From Methanolobus sp. UBA474 (GTDB lineage Archaea; Halobacteriota; Methanosarcinia; Methanosarcinales; Methanosarcinaceae), in the NCBI GenBank assembly GCA_002501695.1, contig DANZ01000020.1:40031-53687 (forward strand): a stretch of DNA of 13,657 bases, in the 5' to 3' direction. The translations under genes were made by a program, and so were the position numbers. Below, one piece after another: positions 6,930 through 13,657 of the stretch. The notes beneath the pieces were generated by a model. It was not told the DNA's origin, ran no database searches, and saw only the letters and a list, made by a program, of their open reading frames with translations. Positions within the stretch are counted from its first letter, which is position 1; every line of letters starts with the position of its first letter.

Positions 6930-7068
6930 GTAAAATGAGGCGCCTGTAAACCACCACGCTCTAGGGCGCCTCTTTCCTGACGGATCCGGGATGTTCCCCA
7001 ACATCTCTTGATAATTCCACTCCCGTTTGCGGCTCATTCCCCCACGACCCGCAATTCCTAATAAGCTA
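6930..7068 (-). mobile_element. Probable 3' remnant of an IS200/IS605-type tnpB element
   Basis: This block is noticeably more GC-rich than its surroundings. On the minus strand a frame open from 7065 to a TAG at 6961-6963 reads CGSWGNEPQTGVELSRD and then VGEHPGSVRKEAP, which resembles the C-terminal tails of TnpB (IS1341-type) proteins. The following minus-strand bases include GCGTGGTGGTTTAC, like the right ends of such elements. An inverted repeat with GAGGCGCC/GGCGCCTC arms (6937-6944 and 6965-6972) fits the subterminal hairpin, and a second hairpin (GATGTT/AACATC, 6990-7005) lies inside. No tnpA and no catalytic part of TnpB remains. The assignment rests on my memory of such tails and could be wrong; the block might instead encode a small structured RNA. 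Confidence 0.4.
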
Positions 7069-7151
7069 CCTTTTCTATTTAACCTGAATCGATTTTAATC
7101 TCAAGTGTTATGCTATTTTTAATAACCAACTGTTTTTTAATTAAGGTTAGA

Positions 7152-7366
7152 ATGTTGAATAGCAAATCAGATTATGCCAGCATCAAATAATATAAACGCT
7201 TTTGAAATTTCAAGTCACTGTCCTTTGCATTTAATGACAAATATCTCCTCTTGAGTTTGTTAAGGAACAACGGAGAATATGATCACAAACATCTGCTGGT
7301 TCCAATCCTAAAGCACTTGAATGGGATAAAGAACTCTTTATTGTTTGGAAAGCTCAATACCAATAA
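7152..7366 (+). pseudogene. Decayed third Msr-like regulator, C-terminal remnant
   Basis: Reading from 7152 gives MLNSKSDYASIK, a TAA, YKRF, a TGA, then NFKSLSFAFNDKYLLLSLLR and NNGEYDHKHL. After a one-base deletion near 7295 the next frame gives SAGSNPKALEWDKELF and ends at the TAA 7364-7366. This lines up along its whole length with the C-terminus of the two intact copies (FLNSK..., NEGDFDNKH..., SPSAIKWGKELF). It has therefore lost its DNA-binding domain and most of the sensor domain, and carries two stops and a frameshift. Its left limit adjoins the tnpB-like block, so insertion or deletion linked to that element may have removed the front of the gene. Confidence 0.75.
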
Positions 7367-7385
7367 CCGAAAATTAAGTTAAATA

Positions 7386-7425
7386 CCCATTCCCTAAAGG
7401 AATGGGATATCTGGCTTTTCCTTTT
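7386..7425 (+). terminator. Hairpin plus T-rich terminator
   Basis: Perfect 8-bp stem CCCATTCC/GGAATGGG (7386-7393, 7399-7406) with a 5-base loop, followed on the plus strand by CTTTTCCTTTTT. It closes the Msr-like array. It also lies about 60 bases past the stop of the oxidoreductase gene on the other strand and may serve both. A similar hairpin at the end of an IS200/IS605 element cannot be excluded. Confidence 0.55.
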
Positions 7426-7466
7426 TAAAATGTGTATAAATTTTTTATACTGGGTGTATTATTTTG

Positions 7467-8423
7467 TCACAAATTTATAATCACATTTCCTCTCTTGTGC
7501 CCTTTTTCAACATGCATATGGGCCTCAGCAATCTGTTCCAGCGGATAACGCCTGTCAATGACCGGTTTTAACTTACAGGCCTCAGTCAATTCTTTGAGGA
7601 AGAGTAGGTCTTTAGACTTTTCTGGTGCCGGTCTCAGACCTGTGGCCTCGAACATCGCCTTTTTGCGGCTGAACTTCGAGGTCCACATCGACTGAATCAT
7701 TATTCCCAGCGAAGGGAAAGTGGTAAGATAGATTCCGTTAGGTTTGAGTGCATTTTTGCATCGTGAGAATGAGCTCTTGGCCACTACGTCAAATATGATA
7801 TCGTAGGTCTGGCCGGTTTTGGCGAAGTCTTCTTTGGTATAGTCTATCACTCTCTCAGCGCCAAGTGATCTGACCAGTTCAAGATTAGCAGTACTGCACA
7901 CACCGGTTACTTCTGCCCCATAGTACCTAGCAAGCTGCACCGCAAGAGTGCCTATAGATCCGGAAGCACCATTGATGAGGACTTCCTGTCCGCTCTTGAT
8001 ACTTGCCTTGTCTCTCAGGAAAGGCAAGGCAGTCAGTCCGGCATAGCAGACGGCAACAGCTTCACCATAGTCCATATTGGCAGGCATTGTTCCCAGCGCT
8101 GCTTCCTCAGGCAGACATATGTATTCAGCATGAGCTCCAAAAGCAGTTCCACTTGATCCGAAAATCTTATCACCTTTATTGAATCCTCTGACGTTCTTGC
8201 CGGCAGCCTCTATTTCCCCTGCAATCTCGTCTCCGGGTGTGAATTTTGGTTTGAGGATACCGGTGAAGAATCTTGAGATGAAGGGATTGCCTTTTCGAAA
8301 AGCGATATCTGCAGGAGTTACGGTAGCCGCATGAACCCTTATCAGCACTTCATTGTCATCGGGAACGGGCTTTTCAACCTCAGCCAGCCGAAGAACATGC
8401 GGTGATCCATACTTTTCGCACAC
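7467..8423 (-). CDS. Zinc-independent MDR oxidoreductase (quinone reductase-like)
   Basis: 318 residues from the GTG at 8423. It is a medium-chain dehydrogenase/reductase: catalytic N-terminal domain (residues 1-120, VEKPVPDDNEVLIRVHAATV and PGDEIAGEI), then a Rossmann domain with the NADPH loop NGASGSIGTLAVQLA at 151-165, and the family ending HVEKGHKRGNVII. The zinc-ligand cysteines and the GHE motif of alcohol dehydrogenases are absent, so it is an NADPH-dependent enone/quinone-type reductase; the substrate is unknown. Homologues usually begin MKAIV. Here those residues are encoded upstream as ATC-AAA-GCG-ATT-GTG, with ATC where the ATG should be, and the strong AGGAGG fits that ATC (position 8435), not the GTG. 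Either an unusual start is used, or an ATG has mutated or been misread. Confidence 0.85.
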   Translation of the reverse strand: MCEKYGSPHVLRLAEVEKPVPDDNEVLIRVHAATVTPADIAFRKGNPFISRFFTGILKPKFTPGDEIAGEIEAAGKNVRGFNKGDKIFGSSGTAFGAHAEYICLPEEAALGTMPANMDYGEAVAVCYAGLTALPFLRDKASIKSGQEVLINGASGSIGTLAVQLARYYGAEVTGVCSTANLELVRSLGAERVIDYTKEDFAKTGQTYDIIFDVVAKSSFSRCKNALKPNGIYLTTFPSLGIMIQSMWTSKFSRKKAMFEATGLRPAPEKSKDLLFLKELTEACKLKPVIDRRYPLEQIAEAHMHVEKGHKRGNVIINL

Positions 8424-8442
8424 AATCGCTTTGATACAGACT

Positions 8443-8448
8443 CCTCCT
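8443..8448 (-). promoter_or_regulatory. Shine-Dalgarno site that conflicts with the GTG start
   Basis: AGGAGG on the minus strand. It is seven bases before the ATC codon at 8435-8433 and 19 bases before the GTG at 8423-8421. Seven is a normal spacing and 19 is too long, so ribosome placement favours the ATC. No ATG, GTG or TTG exists in this frame between the GTG and the upstream stop. Confidence 0.6.
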
Positions 8449-8703
8449 ATTTGTTTTGAACCGGTTCTTGTGGGAGAAACATTTCCTGTTAAGCCACAGC
8501 CATATGCAGATAACGAAAATCCAAAATATTCAAGGCATGAAAGATGTTAGTATTTTGTCCAATGAGTACTTAAATTTTAGGTATACAGCTTTACTTTATT
8601 GGATATCTCGATTTTAGTGGAATTTAGCATTGTGTGTAAAAATATTCACATTATATATCATGTGGATTAAATTGGATATCAATGGCATTCTCTCCGGTTC
8701 TTC

Positions 8704-8777
8704 TGTTATCCATTTATTTTCATTCCTGTTGCATTTTTATTTGTACGTGATTGCCGATGCCTATCCCTATTGAAGGT
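8704..8777 (-). repeat. Decayed copy C of the dispersed small membrane-protein element
   Basis: The core 8733-8777 matches copy A (TATTTGTAC-T/G-TGA and TGCCGATG-Y-CTA) and shares its end ATTRAAGGT with copy B. The left part TGTTATCCATTT (8704-8715) also occurs in copy B at 9648, with about 50 bases of B missing in C. On the minus strand it reads PSIGIGIGNHVQIKMQQE then a stop, so it no longer encodes the full protein. The rest of 8436-8799 shows no gene; a weak inverted repeat (CACAT/ATGTG, 8647-8664) is the only other structure. Confidence 0.5.
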
Positions 8778-8799
8778 TTTTGCACATATCGCATTAGTA

Positions 8800-9597
8800 T
8801 CATCTGCTCGTGCTATTGCCTCCATTCACAGCCTGCAATCTATGTGGCAGTGGTGCACCCATGATCCATGCACGTACCATCGCATTGAACAAGTCGGGGG
8901 CTTCAATGTTCCATCCGTGGCCAAGCCCAGGCGCGAGTCGTCCTTGCGCATTGGGCATAACTTTCGAGATTGTGTCAACGGCTTGCTTGATGATCTTTGA
9001 TTCGCGGCTGCCTGCCGTGATCAGAGCAGGGGTATTCACATGGTTTAGAGAAGGCGGCACATGAAAATAAGCTGCTTCGTGCCAGATCTGGCTGTAGGTT
9101 TGCATTGACATAGCCAGCAGGTTCTTGGTGAAGGCAGACTGCATTTCTGGCGGAACGTGCAATGATCTTGCTTGTATATTCAAAAACCAGCGCCTTTTAA
9201 TCAAGACGGACATCAGCCACAATTGCGGGTTTAGCAGGGCCCGGTTGGGCATGGGCGCGGCGGTGACTCCGCTCATGACGACATGATCCAGCACGTCGGC
9301 ATGGTGTTCCAGCAGAACCAGCGCGATATATGCTCCGAGGGACAGTCCGACTACATGGGCCCGTGCATTCGTGGCACACCTTTGGATGAGTGTCGCGATC
9401 TGATCGGCAGCGTCCTTCAGCGATACCCAGGTCTCATGATTACTTTTGCCATGACCGGGTAAATCCACATTCATACAGTGAAAATCGGCAAGGGCTGCGA
9501 TTTGCTTCTCCCAAATCCAGCCACTTGCGCCCACGCCATGCAAAAAGACAATGCTTGGTGTGCCCGGTGTCCCAGTTTCGTGGACATAGAGTGACAT
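8800..9597 (-). CDS. Alpha/beta hydrolase, probably acquired from a bacterium
   Basis: 265 residues of the alpha/beta hydrolase fold: oxyanion region FLHGVGASGWIW (HG at 20-21), DLPGHGKS at 45-52, nucleophile elbow VGLSLG with S86, and catalytic histidine H227 in GLGHGWNIEAP. The usual acidic residue after strand 7 is not an Asp; E199 (AGSRESK) is the nearest candidate. Such enzymes hydrolyse esters, lactones or related bonds; the substrate cannot be named. The base composition stands out: 41 of 60 bases in 9241-9300 are G or C, unlike the AT-rich flanks. Together with the direct repeats on both sides this suggests horizontal transfer. AGAGGAAT before the ATG supports the start. It stands alone and looks intact. 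Confidence 0.85.
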   Translation of the reverse strand: MSLYVHETGTPGTPSIVFLHGVGASGWIWEKQIAALADFHCMNVDLPGHGKSNHETWVSLKDAADQIATLIQRCATNARAHVVGLSLGAYIALVLLEHHADVLDHVVMSGVTAAPMPNRALLNPQLWLMSVLIKRRWFLNIQARSLHVPPEMQSAFTKNLLAMSMQTYSQIWHEAAYFHVPPSLNHVNTPALITAGSRESKIIKQAVDTISKVMPNAQGRLAPGLGHGWNIEAPDLFNAMVRAWIMGAPLPHRLQAVNGGNSTSR

Positions 9598-9647
9598 AGT
9601 TATTCCTCTTTTTGGGGTTTAGCTTTGCCTGGTTCCATAAGGCTATA

Positions 9648-9822
9648 TGTTATCCATTTTTCTATCATCAGAGTTAGCAGTTATTTCCTTGATTCAACAC
9701 ATATTGAATTGTATGATCTTTTTATACTCCTTGTATTTGTAGTTGATTCTGATGGCTATCACTATTAAAGGTACTGCATTTCCACTCGGCGAGTAAACAA
9801 GAACGGCTGATAAATCCCATTT
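9648..9822 (-). pseudogene. Decayed copy B of the small membrane-protein gene
   Basis: The minus frame from 9822 to the TGA at 9694-9696 reads KWDLSAVLVYSPSGNAVPLI and then VIAIRINYKYKEYKKIIQ, followed by a short tail. That is a hydrophobic stretch leading into a charged helix, the best-preserved version of the element. It has no start codon and is closed upstream by a TGA at 9823-9825. The DNA at 9709-9772 aligns with copy A. The element is in the same orientation as copies A and C and lies on the other side of the hydrolase gene from C. Confidence 0.5.
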
Positions 9823-9825
9823 TCA

Positions 9826-10079
9826 TAATTTGAGCGCAATCTATTATGTGGGACAGTTTGCGCCACTACTCTAAGAATGCATTTAAACCCATACCAATAG
9901 AATAATTATGACTAACAGTACTAGATAAGTGCAAACAACAAGAATCATTTTTAAGCTTTGGATATCTGCATCCTTACTTTCAAATATGTTCTCATAATTT
10001 CTCATAATACTATCTATTATAGGATATTTCAATATATAACTATTATTCAAATATGTTTAAAAATAAATTTATTCTTTCA
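9826..10079. other. AT-rich intergenic stretch, no feature recognised
   Basis: Very AT-rich, with many stops in all frames. I see no gene, no clear hairpin and no repeat. Confidence 0.5.
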
Positions 10080-10302
10080 CTATAAATTTAAAGGAGTAAT
10101 TTCTTTATTCCGGCCTTCTTTGCAGCTCTTTTTATGACTCTTAAAAAAAGGTATCCTTATCTTTCTGAGAATAGCTTGCGTCGTAGATGCACTGCTCAAT
10201 ACTGGCGATCTTCTTGCTGGTGATTATATAATCCCAGCTACAAACCTTCACTCTTTCATTTATATCACAAATGTAAGCTGGGTGAGAGTATAGGATATGA
10301 AC
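10080..10302 (-). pseudogene. Frameshifted coding fragment, unrecognised
   Basis: On the minus strand a frame open from 10302 reads YSHPAYICDINERVKVCSWD, then YIITSKKIASIEQCIYDASY and SQKDKDTFF before a TAA at 10141-10143. The TAA is created at a run of seven Ts. Removing one T lets it continue as KSHKKSCKEGRNKEITPLNL to a TAG at 10080-10082. The codons resemble those of intact neighbours. No start codon is visible. The opposite strand in the same codon register is also partly open (VVDALLNTGDLLAGDYIIPA), so the strand is not certain. I do not recognise a family. Confidence 0.3.
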
Positions 10303-10310
10303 TTAGAAAT

Positions 10311-10331
10311 AGAAGCCCCGGGCGGGGTTTT
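10311..10331 (+). terminator. GC-rich hairpin followed by T4 upstream of the integrase
   Basis: AAGCCCC/GGGGTTT arms (one G-T pair) around a GGGC loop, then TTTAAC. It resembles a factor-independent terminator on the plus strand. No plus-strand gene precedes it, so it may insulate the integrase from read-through. Confidence 0.4.
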
Positions 10332-10390
10332 AACATATTGTTCAAAGCCTTTATGTATAATAACAGCATATTATCCACTGAGATGTAACT

Positions 10391-11557
10391 ATGACAATCT
10401 ACAAACTGAACGTGCAGCAGAGGATTGATAACATTGATACTATTGAGACTTCTGAGACTAACAAGGAGAAGATAAGGGACTTTGTAGATTGTTGCTATAC
10501 AGAAGGGTTAACCGACCACCGGGTTTTAAAGTATCTTTCATCTATGAGACAGATAGCGAAATCTATAGGCTGTGATTTTGACAAAGTTACTGAAAAAGAA
10601 CTCAAAAAGTTGGTTTCAGAACTTGAACGTTCTGTTAAAGGCGAATGGACAAAGCATGACTATAAGGTTACCCTGAAGAAGTTTTTCAAATGGATGAATA
10701 ACGGGGAAGAGCATCCTGCGACCAAGTTCATCAAGACAACCATGAAACATAAAAACAAAAAGTTGCCTGATGATCTCCTTAATGAGGAAGATGTCCTCAA
10801 AATGATAAATGAATCCATGAACTCCAGGGACAAAGCTATCCTTGCTCTCTTGTGGGATATTGGTGCAAGGATTGGAGAGATTGGCTCACTTCAGATCAAA
10901 CACATTAAATTTGATGAGCACGGCGCAGTTATATTAGTAGACGGCAAAACAGGCCCAAGAAGGGTGAGGGCTGTTTGGAGTGTAGGATATCTGATGAACT
11001 GGGTAGAAGAGCATCCCTGCGCTACTGATCCAAACGCTCCTTTGTGGATTAACTTCAGCCAGCGCCAAAAATCAATAGAATCCCTTCGGTATGAAGCTAT
11101 AGTGATGCAAATAAAAAGAACGGCTAAAAGAGTTGGAATCAACAAGAAAATAACTCCGCACCTGTTCAGGCATTCAAGAGCAACCTTTATGGCGAATCAT
11201 CTAACTGAAGCTCAAATGAACGAATATTTTGGTTGGGTTCAGGGCTCAGACATGCCGAGTATTTACGTTCACCTTTCAGGCAGGGACGTTGATGAGGCCG
11301 TACTGAAGGCAAATGGAATTGAAATTCAAGAGGAAGAACACAAGCCAAAAACCACAGCATGTCCAAGATGTAAGACCATTAACACACCTAACAATATGTT
11401 CTGTTTCAGATGTGGTGCTGTCCTTAATCTAAAAACTGCAGTGGAACTGGCAGAACAAGCTAAGCCACTTGATTACAATCTCAATGCATTGCTGGAGTCA
11501 AGGATAAACGAACTTGTTGAGGCTAGGGTTAATGAGATGCTAAGCAAGATGATATGA
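10391..11557 (+). CDS. Tyrosine recombinase/integrase with C-terminal zinc ribbon
   Basis: 388 residues. Residues about 20-105 are the SAM-like core-binding domain. The catalytic domain (about 125-305) has R160 (GARIGE), the beta-hairpin lysine K186 (DGKTGPR), H257-x-x-R260 (HLFRH) and the nucleophile Y292 (IYVHLSG). The second His position of the classic R-H-R-H-Y set is W282 (FGWVQGS), a known substitution. A CxxC...CxxC zinc ribbon follows (C324, C327, C338, C341), then a helical tail. This layout is common in archaeal integrases of plasmids, viruses and integrated elements. A GAGATG element lies a few bases before the ATG. No excisionase, replication gene, tRNA or clear att pair is near, so it is either an orphan or one end of a degraded element. 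Confidence 0.85.
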   Translation: MTIYKLNVQQRIDNIDTIETSETNKEKIRDFVDCCYTEGLTDHRVLKYLSSMRQIAKSIGCDFDKVTEKELKKLVSELERSVKGEWTKHDYKVTLKKFFKWMNNGEEHPATKFIKTTMKHKNKKLPDDLLNEEDVLKMINESMNSRDKAILALLWDIGARIGEIGSLQIKHIKFDEHGAVILVDGKTGPRRVRAVWSVGYLMNWVEEHPCATDPNAPLWINFSQRQKSIESLRYEAIVMQIKRTAKRVGINKKITPHLFRHSRATFMANHLTEAQMNEYFGWVQGSDMPSIYVHLSGRDVDEAVLKANGIEIQEEEHKPKTTACPRCKTINTPNNMFCFRCGAVLNLKTAVELAEQAKPLDYNLNALLESRINELVEARVNEMLSKMI

Positions 11558-11912
11558 TTATTGTGGAAAAGAAGTATTGCTCCGATCCGCTAAATAGTTT
11601 ACATAGACCTAAGGCGATACAGAATTCTTATAAGATAGAATAGAATCGGCTTGAATATAAATCTATCATATCCGTCCACCTAGATACTACACACAGAAGG
11701 ATCGTTTTATTTTATACTTTTAACAGGGCTAGTAATAGTATATTAGCCTGAATATTTTAATCGGCTTAAAAAATAATCTGACAACGTATATATATTAGGG
11801 AACAGTACGTTAAACTGTAGTTTACTTGGGATCTGGGAGGTCGTCAAAACATCGTAGGCTATTTTGAAATTAATGATTGAAATGAAATTATAAATGCTTG
11901 GTGGGACAAAAA
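11558..11912 (+). other. Leader/promoter region of the propeller gene, no gene seen
   Basis: No coding frame. It holds a candidate TATA (CGTATATATATTA, 11785-11797), a hairpin-like GGCTA/TAGCC pair (11727-11748), a direct repeat AATCGGCTT at 11644-11652 and 11759-11767, and a Shine-Dalgarno GGTGGG at 11900-11905, seven bases before the ATG at 11913. Confidence 0.5.
11811..11824. promoter_or_regulatory. Palindrome at the expected transcription start
   Basis: TAAACT-GT-AGTTTA, perfect 6-bp arms, about 25 bases downstream of the TATA element at 11785-11797. That is where the transcript should begin, a typical repressor position in archaea. The role is inferred. Confidence 0.35.
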
Positions 11913-13657
11913 ATGAGAATCAAACAACGTACACTGATAATTTAGGGGATATCTCTGTTGTTAATAACTGTGGGAACTGCCGCTGCAGAACTGGGCACGG
12001 AAACACAAATCACTAACAATGAATCTTCCCAATCGATGCCTGACATCTCCTGTAACAGGATCGTATGGGATGATTTCCGCAACATTAATAGGGATATCTA
12101 TATGTATGACATCACTTCCCTACAAGAAACGCAGATAACCTACGATACATCTGAACAAGGAGATCCTGCAATCTATGGTGATATTATAGTATGGGAGGGT
12201 CAGCAGCGCAACTTGAACTATGATATCTATATGTATAACATCTCTACAGGGGTTCATAATCAAATAACCACTAGTGACTCCCATCAACGAAATCCCGATA
12301 TATTCGGTGACATAATCGTATGGATGTCTATGGACGATAGCAACTGGAACTCTTGGAATATTTACATGTATAATATCACTTCCGGAAATGAGACGCAGAT
12401 AACCGACAGCGAGTCTGATCAACGAAATGCTGTTATATACGGTGATAGGATTGTATGGGAAGATTATCGCAACGGGAACTATGATATCTATATGTATAAT
12501 ATCACTTCCAAACAAGAGATGCAGATAACTACCAACAAGTCTGAGCAATACCTTCCTGCTATCTACGGCGATAGAATCGTATGGGAGGAATATTACGGCG
12601 GGGAAATTGAAATCTACATGTACGATATCGTTTCTGGACAGGAGATGCGGATAACAGCAGACCCAGAGTATCAAACAGCACCTGCCATATACGGCGATAG
12701 GATAGTGTGGATGGACCGTCGCAACGGAGACCAAGATATCTATATGTATGATATCTTTACAAGAACAGAAACCCAGATAACCACCAATGAATCGATGCAA
12801 ATGTGGCCTGCCATATACGATGACAGGATTGTATGGATGGATAATCGCAACGGCGGAAATTGGGATATCTACATGTTCACACTAGGTATGGTTGCAAACC
12901 AAGTACCTGTAGCTAACGCAGGTGAACCATACCATGCAGTAGAAGGCTCTGCAATAAATTTCGATGCTTCAGCATCGTCTGACCCAGATGGAGACACTCT
13001 GCAGTACAGATGGGACTTTGAGAGCGATGGAACATGGGATACTACACTCTCGACCGACTCCACAACTGTTCATAAATGGGAAGATGACTGGGCTGGTACG
13101 GTCACACTTGAAGTGAGCGATGGTGAACTCAATGACACGTCCACTGCTGATGTCACTATAACAAATGCAAATCCTGCTCTGGATGTAATTGTATCTCCGA
13201 GTGATCCACATAAGGTGAGTACGCAGGTCTCAGCCAGTTCCAATTTCAGTGACCTAGGTACGCAAGATACCCATACAGTTGTCTGGGACTGGGGTGATGG
13301 TACAACTAGCGCTGGGACTGTAAGTGAGGCGAGCGGGACAGATATTGTCACAGGTGAGCACATCTATGGAAACCAAGGAGTCTACTGGGTTAACCTTACT
13401 GTTACTGATGACGATGGCGGAAATGCTACAAGGATTTCTGATCAATATGTTGTCGTTTACAATCCAATAGGAGGTTTCGTGGCAGGGGGAGGATGGATTA
13501 ACTCGTCACCAGGTGCTTATATGAATGATACTTCCCTTGCGGGTAAGGCTACCTTTGGTTTTGTTTCTAAATACCAGAAAGGTGCCACTGTACCCAGTGG
13601 TAATACAGAGTTCCAGTTCAAGGTAGCAGACCTGAACTTCAAGTCAACCAGTTATGA
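11913..13657 (+). CDS. Exported seven-bladed TolB-like propeller plus PKD protein, internal TAG
   Basis: Reads from the ATG 11913 past the right edge (581 codons seen). Residues 1-26 look like a signal peptide (MRIKQRTLII, then GISLLLITVGTAAA) but codon 11 is TAG (11943-11945). After it there is no stop or frameshift. Residues about 35-325 hold seven repeats of about 42-48 residues with the pattern PAIYGDRIVW...DIYMYNI..QITT, and an N-terminal ETQIT strand that can close the seventh blade. Two PKD domains follow (about 330-415 and 418-515; DPDGDTLQYRWDFESDG and VVWDWGDGTT), then the start of a C-terminal domain (GGFVAGGGWINS). It is a surface protein; its ligand is unknown. The TAG is either read as pyrrolysine, suppressed, or makes this a pseudogene. 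Confidence 0.75.

Noticed and set aside
6682..6957. Minus-strand open frame of 91 codons over the end of the second Msr-like gene
   Set aside because: Mostly antisense to a real coding end; its start falls in the tnpB-like remnant, so it is a chance frame.
8810..9599. Several open frames of 60-84 codons on both strands over the hydrolase gene
   Set aside because: GC-rich coding DNA leaves few stops in other frames; these are shadows of the hydrolase.
8704..9822. The two repeats around the hydrolase as CRISPR or as IS ends
   Set aside because: They are only two, unequal, about 900 bases apart and coding in origin, with no spacer pattern and no transposase between them.
12120..12800. Minus-strand open frame of 226 codons under the propeller repeats
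   Set aside because: It is the antisense shadow of a regular repeat array. The plus strand has clear propeller repeats, a signal peptide and a ribosome site.
12869..13445. Overlapping minus-strand frames at the right edge
   Set aside because: Antisense to two PKD domains that read cleanly on the plus strand.

Overview
The window looks like a chromosomal stretch of a methylotrophic methanogenic archaeon, most likely Methanosarcinaceae; I cannot fix the genus. Reasons: two intact regulators of the HTH/DUF1724 type that is concentrated in these methanogens (the Msr-like family), a TrmB-type regulator, a UroD-fold corrinoid-type methyltransferase with the MtaA/MtbA-like zinc motif, an SIMPL-domain protein, a TolB-type propeller/PKD surface protein, moderate to low GC, archaeal TATA boxes and Shine-Dalgarno sites. 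None of the nine intact genes with a visible stop ends in TAG, which fits (but does not prove) a pyrrolysine-using methanogen.

Layout. 1-206: N-terminus of an exported CARDB/S-layer-like protein on the minus strand. 347-1189: divergent TrmB-family regulator; a perfect palindrome lies between the two. 1519-2595 (minus): UroD/MtaA-like methyltransferase. 3108-3851 (minus): membrane-anchored SIMPL protein. 4261-4707 (minus): TerB-like protein with an inverted repeat at its promoter. 5060-7366: a tandem array of Msr-like regulators, two intact and one decayed, with a probable IS200/IS605 tnpB remnant between the second and third. 7467-8423 (minus): zinc-independent MDR oxidoreductase with a start codon puzzle. 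8800-9597 (minus): GC-rich alpha/beta hydrolase, probably foreign, flanked by direct repeats. 10391-11557: tyrosine recombinase with a zinc-ribbon tail. 11913-end: exported seven-bladed propeller/PKD protein with an in-frame TAG in its signal peptide.

Most genes appear to be single transcription units with their own promoters, so there is little operon logic. The region reads as a loosely packed accessory zone with decayed material: three degenerate copies of a small membrane-protein gene, a third Msr copy reduced to its C-terminal end, a tnpB tail, two unidentified coding fragments, and an integrase with no recognisable partner genes. The most interesting points are the amber codon in the propeller gene, the Msr pair that shares an almost identical DNA-binding domain but different sensor domains, and the hydrolase cassette between direct repeats. 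I saw no rRNA, tRNA or CRISPR array, and I did not find a convincing new multi-gene system.
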